Shown here: one piece after another, positions 1-11,176 of the stretch
Layout of the letters: each line of letters opens with the position of its first letter
Numbering within the stretch: the stretch's first letter is position 1
NCBI GenBank assembly: GCA_949775045.1
Contig: OX459100.1
Span: forward strand, 9,664,194-9,728,193
DNA: 64,000 nucleotides
DNA from: Metridium senile
Lineage: Eukaryota > Cnidaria > Anthozoa > Actiniaria > Metridiidae
Direction: 5' to 3'
Notes under the pieces: model-generated
Databases searched by the model: none
Told to the model about the DNA's origin: nothing
Seen by the model: only the letters and a program-made list of their open reading frames with translations
Position numbers and translations under genes: made by a program

Positions 1-560
1 AGCACTTCAGATATTACGTTTTATATCAATTTTGTATAACTTTACCGGAAATAATAGAACTGTTTTTATTTTTTATGTTGCAAAATTCCTGACTTCATTT
101 TTAAATGTTAATTTTTATTTTTTTTGTCAATTCATGGGAAGTTAATAATATACTATAATATCATTATAATTTATCATCTATTTAAATATTTGCAAGAAAA
201 TGATTTTGTATAGCTTTGCCGGAAATAATAGAACTGTTTTTATTTTTTATGTTGCAAAATTCCTGACTTCATTTTTAAATGTTAATTTTTATTTTTTTTG
301 TCAATTCATGGGAAGTTAATAATATACTATAATATCATTATAATTTATCATCTATTTAAATATTTGCAAGAAAATGATTTTGTATAGCCTTACCGGAAAT
401 AATAGAACTGTTTTTATTTTTTTTTTATGTTGCAGGCAAAATTCCCGACTCCATTTTAATTTTAATTCTCTTTGTCAATTCATGGGAAGTTAATTATATG
501 CTATATATATCATTATAATTTGTATCTATTTATATATTTGCAAGAAAGTGGTTTAATATC
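1..560. repeat. 174-bp tandem repeat array
   Basis: About three copies of an AT-rich unit are arranged head to tail. The word AGAACTGTTTTTATTTTTT begins at 56, 230 and 404, giving a period of exactly 174 bp. Copies 1 and 2 are almost identical; the third diverges after about 430. The array may continue beyond the left window edge. No coding potential is seen. Confidence 0.9.
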
Positions 561-1351
561 TTCAGTCACAATCATTCGATAGAAAATGCTGTTGTTGGGT
601 TTTCCGGTCTATTTTTTTTTTGATTTGCCGAAATGAGGTACCTACAAGTCTATTTAGAGTGACCACCGCCATTTTGTTTTTCAAAATATTTTGAAAAACA
701 ATCTTACAAAGCAAACATTACAATCTGAAAAATCTGTGAATTGTTACAAAGAATGAAACATGTCGGGTTTTTTAAATGATGATAGTGATAATGAGTGAAA
801 TAATAATATTAAAATCTCTATTAACCCTTTTCAGTGTGCGCACATAGCTTATGGAACACTCTGCCGAAACATTTACGACTCTCTGTTGCTGTGGATTTTT
901 AATAGTACTTATGGTGATGATTATGATTATGATGATGCTTTAATAATATAAAATGATGTTCATGATGATAATAATATTGTAATATGGTCAATGATGAAAA
1001 CTGATACAATAAGACCTACATGAAAAGAAAGATGGCAGTTTTTTAGATATGATGATAATAATGTTGATAATGATATAGTGATGTATTAATGAAACAAAAA
1101 ACAATAAGGCCTTCTAGTGTTCGCAAAGAGTAGGGGATTGTTTCCCTGTACAACAGTTAGGTCTCGGAGGCATTCACTAACCATGCATACGTTGAAGACA
1201 ATATTTTATCATTATTTAATATTTCCACATCAGATCCACATAGTGGTTATTCTTCTGCTGGCACTCACACTCAATACCTTTACATTAAATATTTTTCATA
1301 CATCACTCCTCATGCCCACGTGTTGATTTTTGCTGAGGGAGGGCTCATTCA
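561..1351. other. Gene-free AT-rich stretch
   Basis: No supported gene. It contains GATGATAAT-rich low-complexity DNA (about 775-1090). Short ORFs here show no recognisable domain. Confidence 0.5.
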
Positions 1352-1949
1352 TTTCATGAATTCCCATACAATTACACGGCTTGTGGCGGCTTGTCACGGT
1401 TTTGTGCTCACTTTTTCGTGAGCCCAGCCCAGAATGCATTGCGCGCGGCGTTGAAAACCGAAACTACAGAAGCACGTATAAGAAAACTCATTTAGTTTGC
1501 AAACATTTTGATTTGCAATAAACCTAAGGGTCACTTATCTTTTTATCTTAACATGGTTTGTTGAACACCAGAACATAAGAAATGTTGGATGCTGTTTCAT
1601 CCAATAACATATCATCCAACAGAGTGTTTAAACGGGCCCAAAATGTTGGATTTCATGAATTCCCATACAATTACACGGCTTGTGGCGGCTTGTCACGGTT
1701 TTGTGCTCACTTTTTCGTGAGCCCAGCCCAGAATGCATTGCGCGCGGCGTTGAAAACCGAAACTACAGAAGCACGTATAAGAAAACTCATTTAGTTTGCA
1801 AACATTTTGATTTGCAATAAACCTAAGGGTCACTTATCTTTTTATCTTAACATGGTTTGTTGAACACCAGAACATAAGAAATGTTGGATGCTGTTTCATC
1901 CAATAACATATCATCCAACAGAGTGTTTAAACGGGCCCAAAATGTTGGA
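1352..1949. repeat. Perfect 299-bp tandem duplication
   Basis: Positions 1352-1650 are repeated immediately at 1651-1949 with no difference that I can see by eye. The unit ends in a piece (TTGTTGAACACCAGAACA to GGGCCCAAAATGTTGGA) related to the interior of the foldback element at 11177-11362. Perfect identity means a very recent duplication or an assembly artefact. Confidence 0.9.
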
Positions 1950-2472
1950 GCAACCAGTTTGTACCGTTTAAAGAGGCCCTAAGAAACAAAATATAAAACA
2001 AAAGAATAGAATACCGGAAGCAAAACGGAGAACAGCTGAAAGAAAAAAAATTGTATATTTTAGATAAACTCGAAACTGATCTATGAATTGACAAACAGTT
2101 TTGGCCACAACAAACACATGCACTCATAACAAAATACACAACGTTACTATTGTCAGTTGTAGTTCTTTGGTATACTATCATTACCCAAACATTATCAGTA
2201 TTTTCTCCAAAGCCTACATGAAAATATAAAGATGATTAATGAAATCGAAAATAGAAGAATATTATCAAGACAACAAAGGAGAAATTTTGTATATTATATA
2301 TACCTTTATAGCTTCACTGACGAACAGCTTTGGGCAATATATTAGTGCAAATATATGTATATAACATAAAAAATATCATACAGCTGTCGTCGTGTCCTTG
2401 ACTCTATCGACGTATTGATGTTAAGTTTACAATTTTTTTATAGTTTAAAATTTCTTTTTTGGTTGGTTTTTC
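1950..2472. other. Gene-free AT-rich stretch
   Basis: No gene, RNA or clear repeat is supported here. The 84-codon minus-strand ORF across 1927-2181 runs into the duplicated repeat and shows no domain. Confidence 0.4.
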
Positions 2473-2628
2473 ATTCATAGTGATAACGTTTCTTCAAACA
2501 AAATGTTTTTGATTTTCCAAGCTTTCGGAACTAACAGCCCATCATCAGCATCTCATCATCAGGGTTACAGGCCCGAAAGCTTGGAAAATAAAAAACCGTT
2601 TGGTTGAAGAAACGTTATCACTATGAAT
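2473..2628. mobile_element. Foldback element with about 55-bp arms
   Basis: The left arm starts ATTCATAGTGATAACGTTTC and the right arm ends with its reverse complement, CGTTATCACTATGAAT. The arms also pair through CCAAGCTTTCGG and CCGAAAGCTTGG. The loop holds CATCATCAG words. It is a non-coding hairpin of the MITE/foldback kind; no target duplication was resolved. Confidence 0.75.
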
Positions 2629-3946
2629 TTTTTTTATAATTAATCTATTTTTATTATTTCACTGACAAGCAGTTTCGTCAATTTGTGCAAATTAGTATGT
2701 GTGGCCATTTAGCTCAAATATATGTGTTTAACATAAAACATTGTGTCGTGTCCTTGGCTCTATCGAAACCCAATCGTTATTACTATTTTCGTAACAGCAT
2801 ACCGCTTATCTGAATCTCTCTATAAAGGCCGCTTATTTCCCGTCAAACAACGACTAGTGCAAATATATAGACAACCTATTGACATGACTTATATTCTTAC
2901 ACATAATTATAATAATAGTAATTATAATATGATAATACAAATTATAATTAGTAGAGTTAAAAAAATACAAAAATACATCCCAAAATACATCTTAACTTAA
3001 GAATAATTTATTCCCGCAAAGTTATAAAAAAGAAAATATCAAGTATCTTCAATAAAGAGTACTAAAAAAAAGGGAAATAAAAGATAATTATAATTATAAT
3101 ACTGCATGGTTTAATATCAGAACTTCCACGAATATGGCTCTTCTCCTGATATTATACTCAAACTCTTTTATTAAAATATCCTAGAAGCTAAATATTAAAA
3201 AAGAAATTGTAAATATATAAAAACGAAAATACTAATGAATAGAAATACTAAATGAAGTCGACAAAGATAGCTAATTATTGTTATTGTTTGCACAACGATT
3301 CCTAGGATTTGATACGTGTCTCTAGTTGAGAAAGTTCTTCAGTTTCCGATTTAATCACATATTCAGTCTTATGTCTAACCGTTTTATAGCTCACTAATTT
3401 GCAGTATTTTAATAGAAGGTTATTTTAGAAAGAAAGGTTTGCGTGCGGGGAAACTGAATTGCTTTTTGGAATATATACTCAAAATATTTCCTCTCTTTTG
3501 CCCATTAAAGGTGATTAGTACTTTTGCATCGACATATATTGTTATGAAAAGCCATTCTCATTTATTGTTTTTTGTATCTATTAGGCCATGAGAATTAGCC
3601 ATCTTACAACCACCTTGTTTAATAAAACTATTTTTTCTAAAGCTACCGCTCTATGATTATTAGAATTTGCATAAACCAGAGGCTAATAAATACAGGCCTC
3701 GGCTTGTGCTCTTCGCTCTTCGCTGCTTGATGTCTAAGGAGACCATTCATAAGGTATAGTACCAGAACAAGTATTTTATACTATTGGAAACCACCCATGA
3801 TTGTCACACGGTATCTAAATCTAAATTTTAATCCGCAAAGGTTGCCCATCACTGCAGATATACGATCACACGGCAATTTTACTTGACACTGCACATAACT
3901 GAGCGACTTAAATACAATACTAACTTCGCATTATAACTTTAATACT
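2629..3946. other. Gene-free AT-rich stretch
   Basis: No supported gene. It is AT-rich with polyA/polyT runs, and nothing with a recognisable domain was found on either strand. Confidence 0.45.
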
Positions 3947-4334
3947 CAATAGAGTACCGAAGTGTGACGTCACACTTTGGCTTTTCCTATTCAAATAATT
4001 TTCATCATAGAATGCTAGTGAAAAAATAGGCTGCCCGAAAATTTGGGATCATTTGAGTGTGAAACGGCTGAGATATGATTTTTCTCCATACAAAGTCTCT
4101 TATTTTTGGCTGGTTCTAACCGATTGGAACCAGGGCAAAAATAAGAGACTTTGTATGGAGAAAATTTTACATTCAAAAAATCATATCTCAGCCGTTTCGA
4201 ATTCACACTCAAATGATCCCAAATTTTTAGGCAGCCTATATTTTGACTAGCATTCTATGATGAAAGTAGTCTGAATACGAAAAGATAAAAAAAAAAAAAA
4301 ATTGTGACGTCATCACTTCGTTACTCTATTATTG
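3947..4334. mobile_element. Large palindromic foldback element
   Basis: The outer arms are CAATAGAGTACCGAAGTG at the left and its near reverse complement CACTTCGTTACTCTATTATTG at the right, each followed inward by GTGACGTCA. Inside lies a second palindrome (about 4005-4262): CATAGAATGCTAG pairs with CTAGCATTCTATG, and GGCTGAGATATGATTTT pairs with AAAATCATATCTCAGCC. Nearly the whole 390 bp can fold on itself. The two overlapping 65-codon ORFs on opposite strands are by-products of the palindrome. Confidence 0.8.
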
Positions 4335-4344
4335 GGGTTTAAAG

Positions 4345-4589
4345 CAGACAGAGTGCTGTTATAGCACGCGGGTATATGATAATAGAGGTTACTGCACGGT
4401 ACAACACAGTTAGAGCACGGATATGGCACGGGTGTTGCAATCGTATTGCACGGGTATTGCACGGTAACCGTGTTGTAACCGTGAAGTAACCGTACAACAT
4501 GGGAGGCCGTATATTATATCGGCAAATACCATCACAAGCCGAAGGCGCGTATTTGTATAGCCGATACAACGCGGACGCGAATGTTGTAA
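4345..4589. mobile_element. CACGG-rich repeat plus TACAACAT palindromic element
   Basis: Positions 4345-4492 are rich in imperfect GCACGG/GTTGTAACCGTG words. Positions 4493-4589 form a palindrome starting TACAACAT and ending ATGTTGTAA, with CCGATACAACGCGGACGCGAA inside. The same palindrome occurs at about 19345-19438 and, interrupted, at 37321-37811, so it is a dispersed family. Confidence 0.7.
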
Positions 4590-5103
4590 GCGACTTAAAA
4601 AACGTCTAGATTTACCAAATGTTTCAAGATTTTAATGCACCGTTACAGCACGAATATTGCATTGTTCTTTTGGAACAGACAACAAGTTTTAAAACTGTAC
4701 AATATGAGCCCAATGTGGTGAAGGAGAGCTTATAATTTATGAAACTAGGCTTCTCAATCACAAGAAAAAAAAGACTCGGTTATGTTGTATGCGTTACCAA
4801 AATTCCTTTCATTTGTGCCATTGCCATCACCATTAACCGTTTACTCTGTAACCTTTTTTGAAATAGAGATATGTGTTCAACAACAATCGTCATGTAATTG
4901 ATGTTTTATTAAAATGATGTTATTTTTTTGTCATGTATTCCTGTTATTGCTACACATGTATGTTGTATATATATTATTTAGTAATGTAAAAACAAATTGC
5001 TGTTTCCATATATATGTAATATTTATTTTAATTGTAAATTGTAAATTTGTTATTGTTTATTAAATAATATATGATGTGATTGATGTTTTATTAAAATTTC
5101 TAG
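4590..5103. other. Upstream region or intron of the CLYGDYTFC precursor gene
   Basis: No coding exon is seen. The segment ends in TTTCTAG at 5097-5103, a good 3' splice site just before the leader of the peptide gene. Much of this stretch is therefore probably intron behind an unseen 5' non-coding exon. A short repeat, ATGTGATTGATGTTTTATTAAAAT-like, occurs near 4890 and 5075. Confidence 0.4.
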
Positions 5104-5124
5104 CCTGACTACAGCTCCTTGAGA

Positions 5125-5547
5125 ATGAAGTACTTGCTTGTATTGACCGTTATGGTTGCTGCCATCCACGCTGCTGCAGGAGACTTGTCCGACAAACTGG
5201 CACAGAAGCGTTGTTTATATGGTGATTACACGTTTTGTAGACGAACTGCAGAAGAAGCTAAAAGACCAATGAACAAGCAAGATATACCCGACAAACTGGC
5301 ACAGAAGCGTTGTTTATATGGTGATTACACGTTTTGTAGACGAACTACTACAGAAGAAGCTAAAAGACCTAAAAACAAGCAAGACATACCCGACAAACTG
5401 GCACAGAAGCGTTGTTTATATGGTGATTACACGTTTTGTAAACGAACTACTGCAGAAGAAGCTAAAAGACTAATAAACAAGCAAGACATGTCCAAAAAAC
5501 TAGCACAGAAGCGTTGTTTATATGGAGATTACACGTTTTGTCGCTGA
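5125..5547 (+). CDS. Secreted four-copy cyclic-peptide precursor (neuropeptide-like)
   Basis: The 140-residue ORF starts at ATG 5125 (MKYLLVLTVMVAAIHAAAG), a clear signal peptide. The rest is four repeats with periods of 99, 102 and 102 nt. Each contains LAQKR followed by CLYGDYTFC; the first three loops are followed by RR, RR and KR, and the last by R and the stop. This is the layout of a prohormone: dibasic sites would release a nine-residue loop closed by one disulphide. No glycine follows the second cysteine, so no C-terminal amide is expected. The four loops are identical in protein and differ by one silent base. The acceptor TTTCTAG at 5097-5103 and the leader GAGAATGAAGTACTTG are shared with the genes at 9362 and 13842. 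An AATAAA lies at 5738-5743. I do not recognise a named family. A secreted defence or venom peptide is an alternative; no receptor or function can be read from the sequence. Confidence 0.78.
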   Translation: MKYLLVLTVMVAAIHAAAGDLSDKLAQKRCLYGDYTFCRRTAEEAKRPMNKQDIPDKLAQKRCLYGDYTFCRRTTTEEAKRPKNKQDIPDKLAQKRCLYGDYTFCKRTTAEEAKRLINKQDMSKKLAQKRCLYGDYTFCR

Positions 5548-5625
5548 ACGACCGAGAAACAAGCAAGAATGGATCCACAAACTTCTTTTGGATACTGCTT
5601 CAGATAAACGAAAATGAAAATCAAA
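5548..5625 (+). pseudogene. Out-of-frame relic of the precursor's C-terminal tail
   Basis: Downstream of the TGA, in another frame, a short stretch ending with TGA reads LLLDTASDK. It resembles the in-frame tail FLLDTAGDK of the two single-loop relatives. It sits after a disrupted copy of the spacer that follows the other loops. I infer that an indel moved the old tail into the 3' untranslated region; the upstream four-loop frame is intact. Confidence 0.55.
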
Positions 5626-5759
5626 CTGTAAAGATAGCACATAAATTGTAATATGATTTGGTAATATTATTGCGCAGACAGCAGGCTGTATTACGCATGC
5701 GTATTACCTAGTATACTATGTAAGACAATGTGATGAAAATAAACGCACAATTAAACTAA

Positions 5760-7475
5760 TGACAGAGTTTTTACTGTATTTATAAAACCTTTACCACATG
5801 CATGTAACAAATAATATACCACTCAAACAGTGTCGCGAAGACCAAGAAAAATGTGTGCTTTAGCGGGGTTCAACTCGTTCGGTATATATATCACCCTTGA
5901 AGTATATTAAAAAGTGGATAGCAACGCTTAAACGCTTTGAATCAGCTCCTTCAGTTATGTTAGATGACCGAGTTGTAAGAAACTAGTTATAACGGGTTTA
6001 AAACCGGTTTGAAATTATTTCATTTTGTCCGAAAAGTTGTGACCGAGCGAGCTCTGGGAGTTTTCTTCGTGAGAAGAAAATAAGGGGGAAATACGGAAAT
6101 CTCTGCCAAGCGGGGTAGACTATTAGTAACCTGCAAACAGCAGCTGAAGCTTTTATCTCTTATAAGCTTTTCTCTAAGGCCAGTAACAGAAAAAGCATAT
6201 ATTTGCAGGGTATAAGCTATAGGCAAGACACTTTCATCTTTTAATGTCTCGTCTTCTCGGGTAAGGAGAACAGAAACGTTGCTCTACTCTCTCTTTTTTG
6301 TTTTTGTTTTATCCCATTATTGTTACCTTGAACAGAACTGATGTGCTCTACTCAATGGAGAAATTAAAAGTAAACATTTTTGAATTTTATTAAAAACTGG
6401 GGTAGACGATACACACACATGTATAGGACATATAGCCGGGGATCCTTTCTTCACTTTTCGCTTTATATATATAATTAATTATACATTTATATAGCGCCAT
6501 AAATGTGACTTTATGGTACAGTTATATTAAGAGGTCGACATAAAGGGCAGTCGTGTGCTGTTGTTCAAAATAAAAGAATATCATCTCGATCCCTGTAAAA
6601 CACACTATAGTCATTAATTCACTATGTGCGAGAATTAACCTCAACCCAAATGTAGACGGCGACGTTGATTTTCTGTTATCAGTCTTAAAAATACTTTTGG
6701 AGGCTTCAGAGAGATGATGACTTCAGCTCAGGTTGTCGAAACGTCGGTCACCAACTGCGGCAGTCTTTCGCACATTACAAACCCGGAAATTCATGATCAG
6801 ACCCAGAAATAATGCCCTTCTAATTTACGAAATGCACAGCCACATTCGATATTAATTTAAACACCACTTCTTACCGCTTATATAATTACAACTCAACACT
6901 GATTATTTATACGCACATTTTATGTCTGCACTGGGTTTGTTTGATGTGTCAGATCTCTTCCTTGCTCCGTGGGTGCCCTCTTCGGTTTTCCAATTGCCCA
7001 GAGTTGCGTGAGTCCAACTTTAGACAAAATATGACATTTCTTTTTTTTTTATATAAACATATTTTATTCAGATATTAACTCCGAGAGCAAGAGCTCATCG
7101 AGGGGGTCTATATATTATTTACAATACAGTAAATTAAGTGGAGTTTTAGGACTAGAACAAATTACATATAATAAATATAATACAATAAAGAAAAGCTTAA
7201 GTGAAGTTATTAAAGTATATGAAAGGCAATAAACATTAAGTTAAATATATAAGTATATTAATTATTTTTTTATCTGGCTATAAGATAAAGGTAATTAATC
7301 CACTTCCAAAGGACGTTTCAAAGGCAAAAAGAAAAACATAATAGCTTAGCTATTCTTAGCTCGGTCGGTTTCCTTAGCAACAAGCGACCAGGAGTATTTC
7401 TACTCCTCCGGAAAGGATGCTAAAATATTGGCTAAAATATTAAACCTTATAACATTAAAAACTTCTTTTTTTTTT
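5760..7475. other. Gene-free stretch with scattered repeat fragments
   Basis: No gene is supported. About 6710-6790 holds a fragment with CTCAGGTTGTCGAAACGTCG, a word I associate with dispersed repeats of marine invertebrates. About 6475-6520 has a TATATAGCGCCATAAATG tail like those next to the ATT microsatellites in this window. The rest is AT-rich. Confidence 0.4.
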
Positions 7476-7479
7476 AACA

Positions 7480-8290
7480 AAAAATTTAAACTATATTTAT
7501 TCAAACACCAATAGCTTTACATAATGTATCATGTGATTTACTATTTAAAACGACAACGTGTGCACACCTTACTTCAGATCTTCGTGTGTGAGATTTACAA
7601 TTAGCAACTCATTAATGTTGTTTGTTGTATTTCATTAGTAAAAAAATGTTTTTTTCCTCCGCATTTCTTTTCTCGTGCAATTATTTAGCTCTATTCTTGT
7701 GATTTATATTGTATTATTATATCTTGTCCATGCTATTCATGTGTGAAACAAAATAAAAAATCATTCGTAATAAAACAAAAGGTTTAAAACATATTTTTTT
7801 AGCAAATTTGTTAACAAAAATGGAAGAATATTCATAGTAATAGATAAATAAATATTCATAGTAATAAATTTCAAAAAAATTGTTATTGGAAACCTAAAAT
7901 GTTTATATTTTTAATCCTCATTGTTTTTCTTGAGCTCTCTCTCTTTTTATGTCCTTTATGTCAAATGAATAAGTCAAATAAATGACGGAAAGTGCCTTAT
8001 AAAAATAAACAAATAACTTATTATTTTAGCACTGTAATATTCAAGAACTATCACCAATAGACATTTATGGAAAGTTTCACTAAATTAAAAATTTAAGGAT
8101 TTGTATGTAACTTTCTGAACTACAATTTCTTATTCTTTGTGGAAGTCATTGTATGTACTGTGTTGCCCTAAAAAGGACGAACTTCCGTAACGTCAATAAT
8201 ACTAATAAACATGATAATAAACTTATATAGTATTTATATAGCGCTAAATCCACTACTTGCCCAAAGCGCTTTACATGACTAGGATGCTTA
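7480..8290. repeat. Direct segmental repeat, copy 1
   Basis: This about 0.8-kb segment (from TTAAACTATATTTATTCAAACACC to GCGCTTTACAT) is repeated in direct orientation at about 11390-12545. It is non-coding. Its end, TTTATATAGCGCTAAATCC...CCAAAGCGCTTTACAT, looks like a SINE or LINE tail. This copy lacks the 265-bp insertion and the long AAT array of the second copy. Confidence 0.8.
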
Positions 8291-8432
8291 GTAGGGCGTC
8301 AAAACTAGGCTTCAGTGACTCAGGGAGTTTGCACCAACATAAACTAGAACGGAGGATTTTAATTGGAAGTGAAAATTGTTATTTAACGTCAGTTGAATAA
8401 CTACACCTATTTGAATTAACGTTGTCCATCTG

Positions 8433-8772
8433 GAATGGTTGATCTGAGACCGATAGGAATTGTGGGAGCTCGATAAACTGCAAATGCACTATTATAATAT
8501 TGCTTGAACATTAATGTTTACTTCTGAAATACTGTTATCTGTAATTCAGCACCATTCAATTAAAACAATGCATTTGGAATTTAATGAACTCCCACAATAG
8601 CTGTTATTACAGTTATATGCAAATGATTTTGAACAATGGGTTGAAGTCGAGGCTTTCGGGCGAAAACAATAGGTTTTCCAGAAAGCCTCGATTTGAATCC
8701 ATTGTTTGAAATCATTTGCATATAACTGTAATAACAGCTATTCCTATCGGTCTCAGATCAACCATTCCAGAA
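8433..8772. mobile_element. Nested foldback element
   Basis: The outer arms are CTGGAATGGTTGATCTGAGA on the left and TCTCAGATCAACCATTCCAG on the right. Inner arms are AATAGCTGTTATTACAG/CTGTAATAACAGCTATT and GTCGAGGCTTTC/GAAAGCCTCGAT. It is non-coding and likely a composite of two nested hairpins. Confidence 0.75.
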
Positions 8773-9134
8773 ATAGGTGTATACCGTTGCCAGTTATTGA
8801 TCTTTGTTCATTGCACTTTGTTGTTGGACCCAGCGGTCTTACTCGCAGCCAACGCCGCTGAATTTGTGTACTTATACAAGTCACGTCTTATTGCAACCAC
8901 TCCTCCGTAAAAAAGACGTAAACGCCAATTTACATCCATACTCGATCGAATCTAGAATAAATCAGCAGGTACCTATTTTCTTTCAAACTAGTCCTATCGA
9001 GGCTTAGCCTATGCAAATGCACCTTTTGTCAAATTGAATAGAAGAGCAGTACTAGATTGAAAATCGGTTTTCATTAAGTGTCACGAACGCGCGCGTGTTA
9101 ATTTCATTTTTATCGATATATATATTTTATACAT

Positions 9135-9253
9135 TGCCTGCTTGCCTGCTTGCCTGCTTGCCTGCTTGCCTGCTTGCCTGCTTGCCTGCTTGCCTGCTTG
9201 CCTGCTTGCCTGCTTGCCTGCTTGCCTGCTTGCCTGCTTGCCTGCTTGCCTGC
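9135..9253. repeat. (CTTGCCTG)n microsatellite
   Basis: About 15 copies of an 8-bp unit CTTGCCTG. The mirror array is at 14301-14406. ORFs through it (PACLLACL or KQASRQAG repeats) are artefacts of the repeat. It lies about 110 bp beyond the stop codon of the minus-strand peptide gene. Confidence 0.95.
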
Positions 9254-9361
9254 GTATAAAAATAAACACTGACACTCTCAGTAGTCCTTATGTTTTATTA
9301 TATATGTTTATTTATAGGGTAAAATACAAATATCAGATTAATTTATCAACACCGATTGCCA

Positions 9362-9586
9362 CTAGTTCTGTTTGTCTCCTGCAGTGTCAAGTAGAAACTT
9401 GCGTTTTAAAAGGCTCATTTTTCTCTTCTTATTAGCATCGCCTTTCCTGATGCATACCCCTGGGTAATGTCCAAAAGTTCCGCAGCTCCTTGGCATGTCA
9501 TTGGGGTATTCGGTGATTTCGGTGATTCTTTCAGCACTGTTAGCAATGACTTGCAGAATAAAGAACAATGCAACCAAGTACTTCAT
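9362..9586 (-). CDS. Small secreted single-loop peptide precursor, copy 1
   Basis: A 74-residue ORF starting MKYLVALFFILQVIANSAER, a signal peptide. The mature part has one cysteine pair in the loop CGTFGHYPGVC, preceded by PRS and followed by basic IRK and KKRK motifs; the tail is FLLDTAGDKQN. The coding exon is preceded by acceptor TTTCTAG (reverse complement of 9608-9614) and leader CCCAACTGCTGTTTCCTGAG, so a 5' non-coding exon is likely. The twin on the right arm of the inverted duplication (13842) lacks a three-residue ITE repeat here and has IKK instead of IRK. Relationship to the CLYGDYTFC precursor is shown by the shared start MKYL and the leader. Function is unknown; a cyclic signalling peptide or defence peptide are options. 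Confidence 0.68.
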   Translation of the reverse strand: MKYLVALFFILQVIANSAERITEITEYPNDMPRSCGTFGHYPGVCIRKGDANKKRKMSLLKRKFLLDTAGDKQN

Positions 9587-9711
9587 TCTCAGGAAACAGC
9601 AGTTGGGCTAGAAATAAGACATCATAAATGATACGGTCATTTAATTTTACACTAATTAGTTTTGTCTCCAATTTTTGATCCTCTTTCATTCGTGATTCTA
9701 TATTAATAAAG

Positions 9712-9830
9712 AACCAACCAACCAACCAACCAACCAACCAACCAACCAACCAACCAACCAACCAACCAACCAACCAACCAACCAACCAACCAACCAACCA
9801 ACCAACCAACCAACCAACCAACCAACCAAC
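9712..9830. repeat. (ACCA)n microsatellite
   Basis: About 30 tandem ACCA units (TTGG on the other strand), lying in the presumed intron upstream of the minus-strand peptide gene. The mirror array on the right arm is longer (13526-13711). ORFs reading VGWLVGWL through it are not genes. Confidence 0.95.
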
Positions 9831-10745
9831 AATAAATCATTCATCAATTACAATGAATAAAACTAAGAATAATGTTTCAAAGCCTACATATCGTTATCTA
9901 AAAAAGGATTCAAATAACGTCGAAAATAGCCTCCATTTTTGTACAAAGAATAAAAAGGGGGAAATAAGAAACAGGGACGTAGTAAAAACTGAAAACCATG
10001 TAAGTTCTGGCTCTATTTGAATATATCTCTTTAAACAAAAGTAATCTTCAAGTAAAAAGTGAACATGTTAGAAACGAGAAAAGAAAAAACATGGAAAGAA
10101 AATAAAACGGGAAAGAAGTGGAAGAAGAAATAGAATAAGAAGGAGTACGAGAAGAAGTTATAAAGAAGCAAGAAAAAACGAAAGGAAAGAGGAAAGAGAA
10201 AAATTGTTGACTTTACAAAATTGAATTTACCTCAGTAGATATTGCCATGATTATTCTTCAATGTCCAAGCTAGCCACGTACGAATCGATAACTGAATTTT
10301 TTCTCTTCGACTCTAGTTATATACCCTTTGCGGCAACTTAAAAGAATTGAAGTGAATGGCTGCTGTTGAATAGAAAAAAACTGAATACAACTAACAAGAA
10401 CAATTAAATGCAATTAGTAATTAGAAAATAATGCAGTTCGTGCTGTTGAAAAAGAATAATTCTCAAATAATTATAACTTGGCTAAAATGTTTGACAATTA
10501 CAGTTAAAACAAATTATAATATAAACAATTAAAAAAAAAACAGATAAAAAATCTATTTTGCACTGGCGTTTTAGTACCTGTGTAAAGAGGATTTTCTAGT
10601 CCATACCTTTTGGCTTTCAAACAAATTGCTTTTACAGTGTAAAAGTCGTTACAATTTTATCTCAAGTCACTGTTACACACTTACGGGGAGTGTCATGCTT
10701 ACTCATTGTAGTTGGTTAATTTATATACATATTCTTATACTTACT

Positions 10746-11176
10746 ATATAGCTTTTGAAGCTTAGGACAAAGACAACTGACGGTACATATGTCAGAGCAA
10801 TAAACAAGTTTTTTGACTTGGTGTAAAATAAAATTTATTCTTTTCCAGTTACTAGGCCTTCCGCAGTTGCAATTCTAGGAATCTATACCTACATTGACAT
10901 TGACTTTGACTTTATTTTGATTTCAACATAAAATTACAACTTATATACACATATCCGCAAATAGCGGAGCTAGTCGAGGCGGGTAATACAAAAAAAGTGA
11001 TCTCCCCAGCGCCTGCGGTGATGGTTCCATACACCACTGGTTGCCGAATCTGTTTCAAATCTGTTGAAAAACAAGAAAGTAAAGCGACCCGACAAACTGC
11101 ACTAGCCATAAATTAGCCCTTGTGTTAACTGTGTTAGCCTGTTTGTTTCTTTAACAGGCATTTATAATTCAATGTA
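10746..11176. other. Spacer of the inverted duplication, no gene
   Basis: No supported gene. About 10905-11120 resembles a retroelement 3' end (TTTGACTTTATTTTGATTTCAAC, then GCGGAGCTAGTCGAGGCGGG), but no reading frame confirms it. Confidence 0.35.

Larger units (their letters stand above)
8780..10745. repeat. Inverted duplication, left arm
   Basis: This arm is the reverse complement, with local gaps, of about 12545-15850. Landmarks in order are GCAACCACTCCTCC, GTTTACGTC/GACGTAAACGCC, TCGAACGCGCGCG-type sequence, the CTTGCCTG array, the peptide gene, the ACCA array, the AG-rich block at 10070-10200 and CATACCTTTTGGCTTTC. The arms are separated by about 1.8 kb. Each arm carries one copy of the same small secreted-peptide gene, so the genes are divergent mirror images. 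Confidence 0.85.

Noticed and set aside
9081..9435. ORFs with repeated LPACLLAC or KQASRQAG on both strands
   Set aside because: Translations of the 8-bp CTTGCCTG array; open in several frames because the unit length is not a multiple of three and has no stop.
9540..9821. ORF with repeated VGWL on the minus strand (and similar ones at 13507-13888)
   Set aside because: It is the translation of a TTGG microsatellite run on into the leader of the peptide gene. A splice acceptor and conserved ATG downstream explain the real gene.
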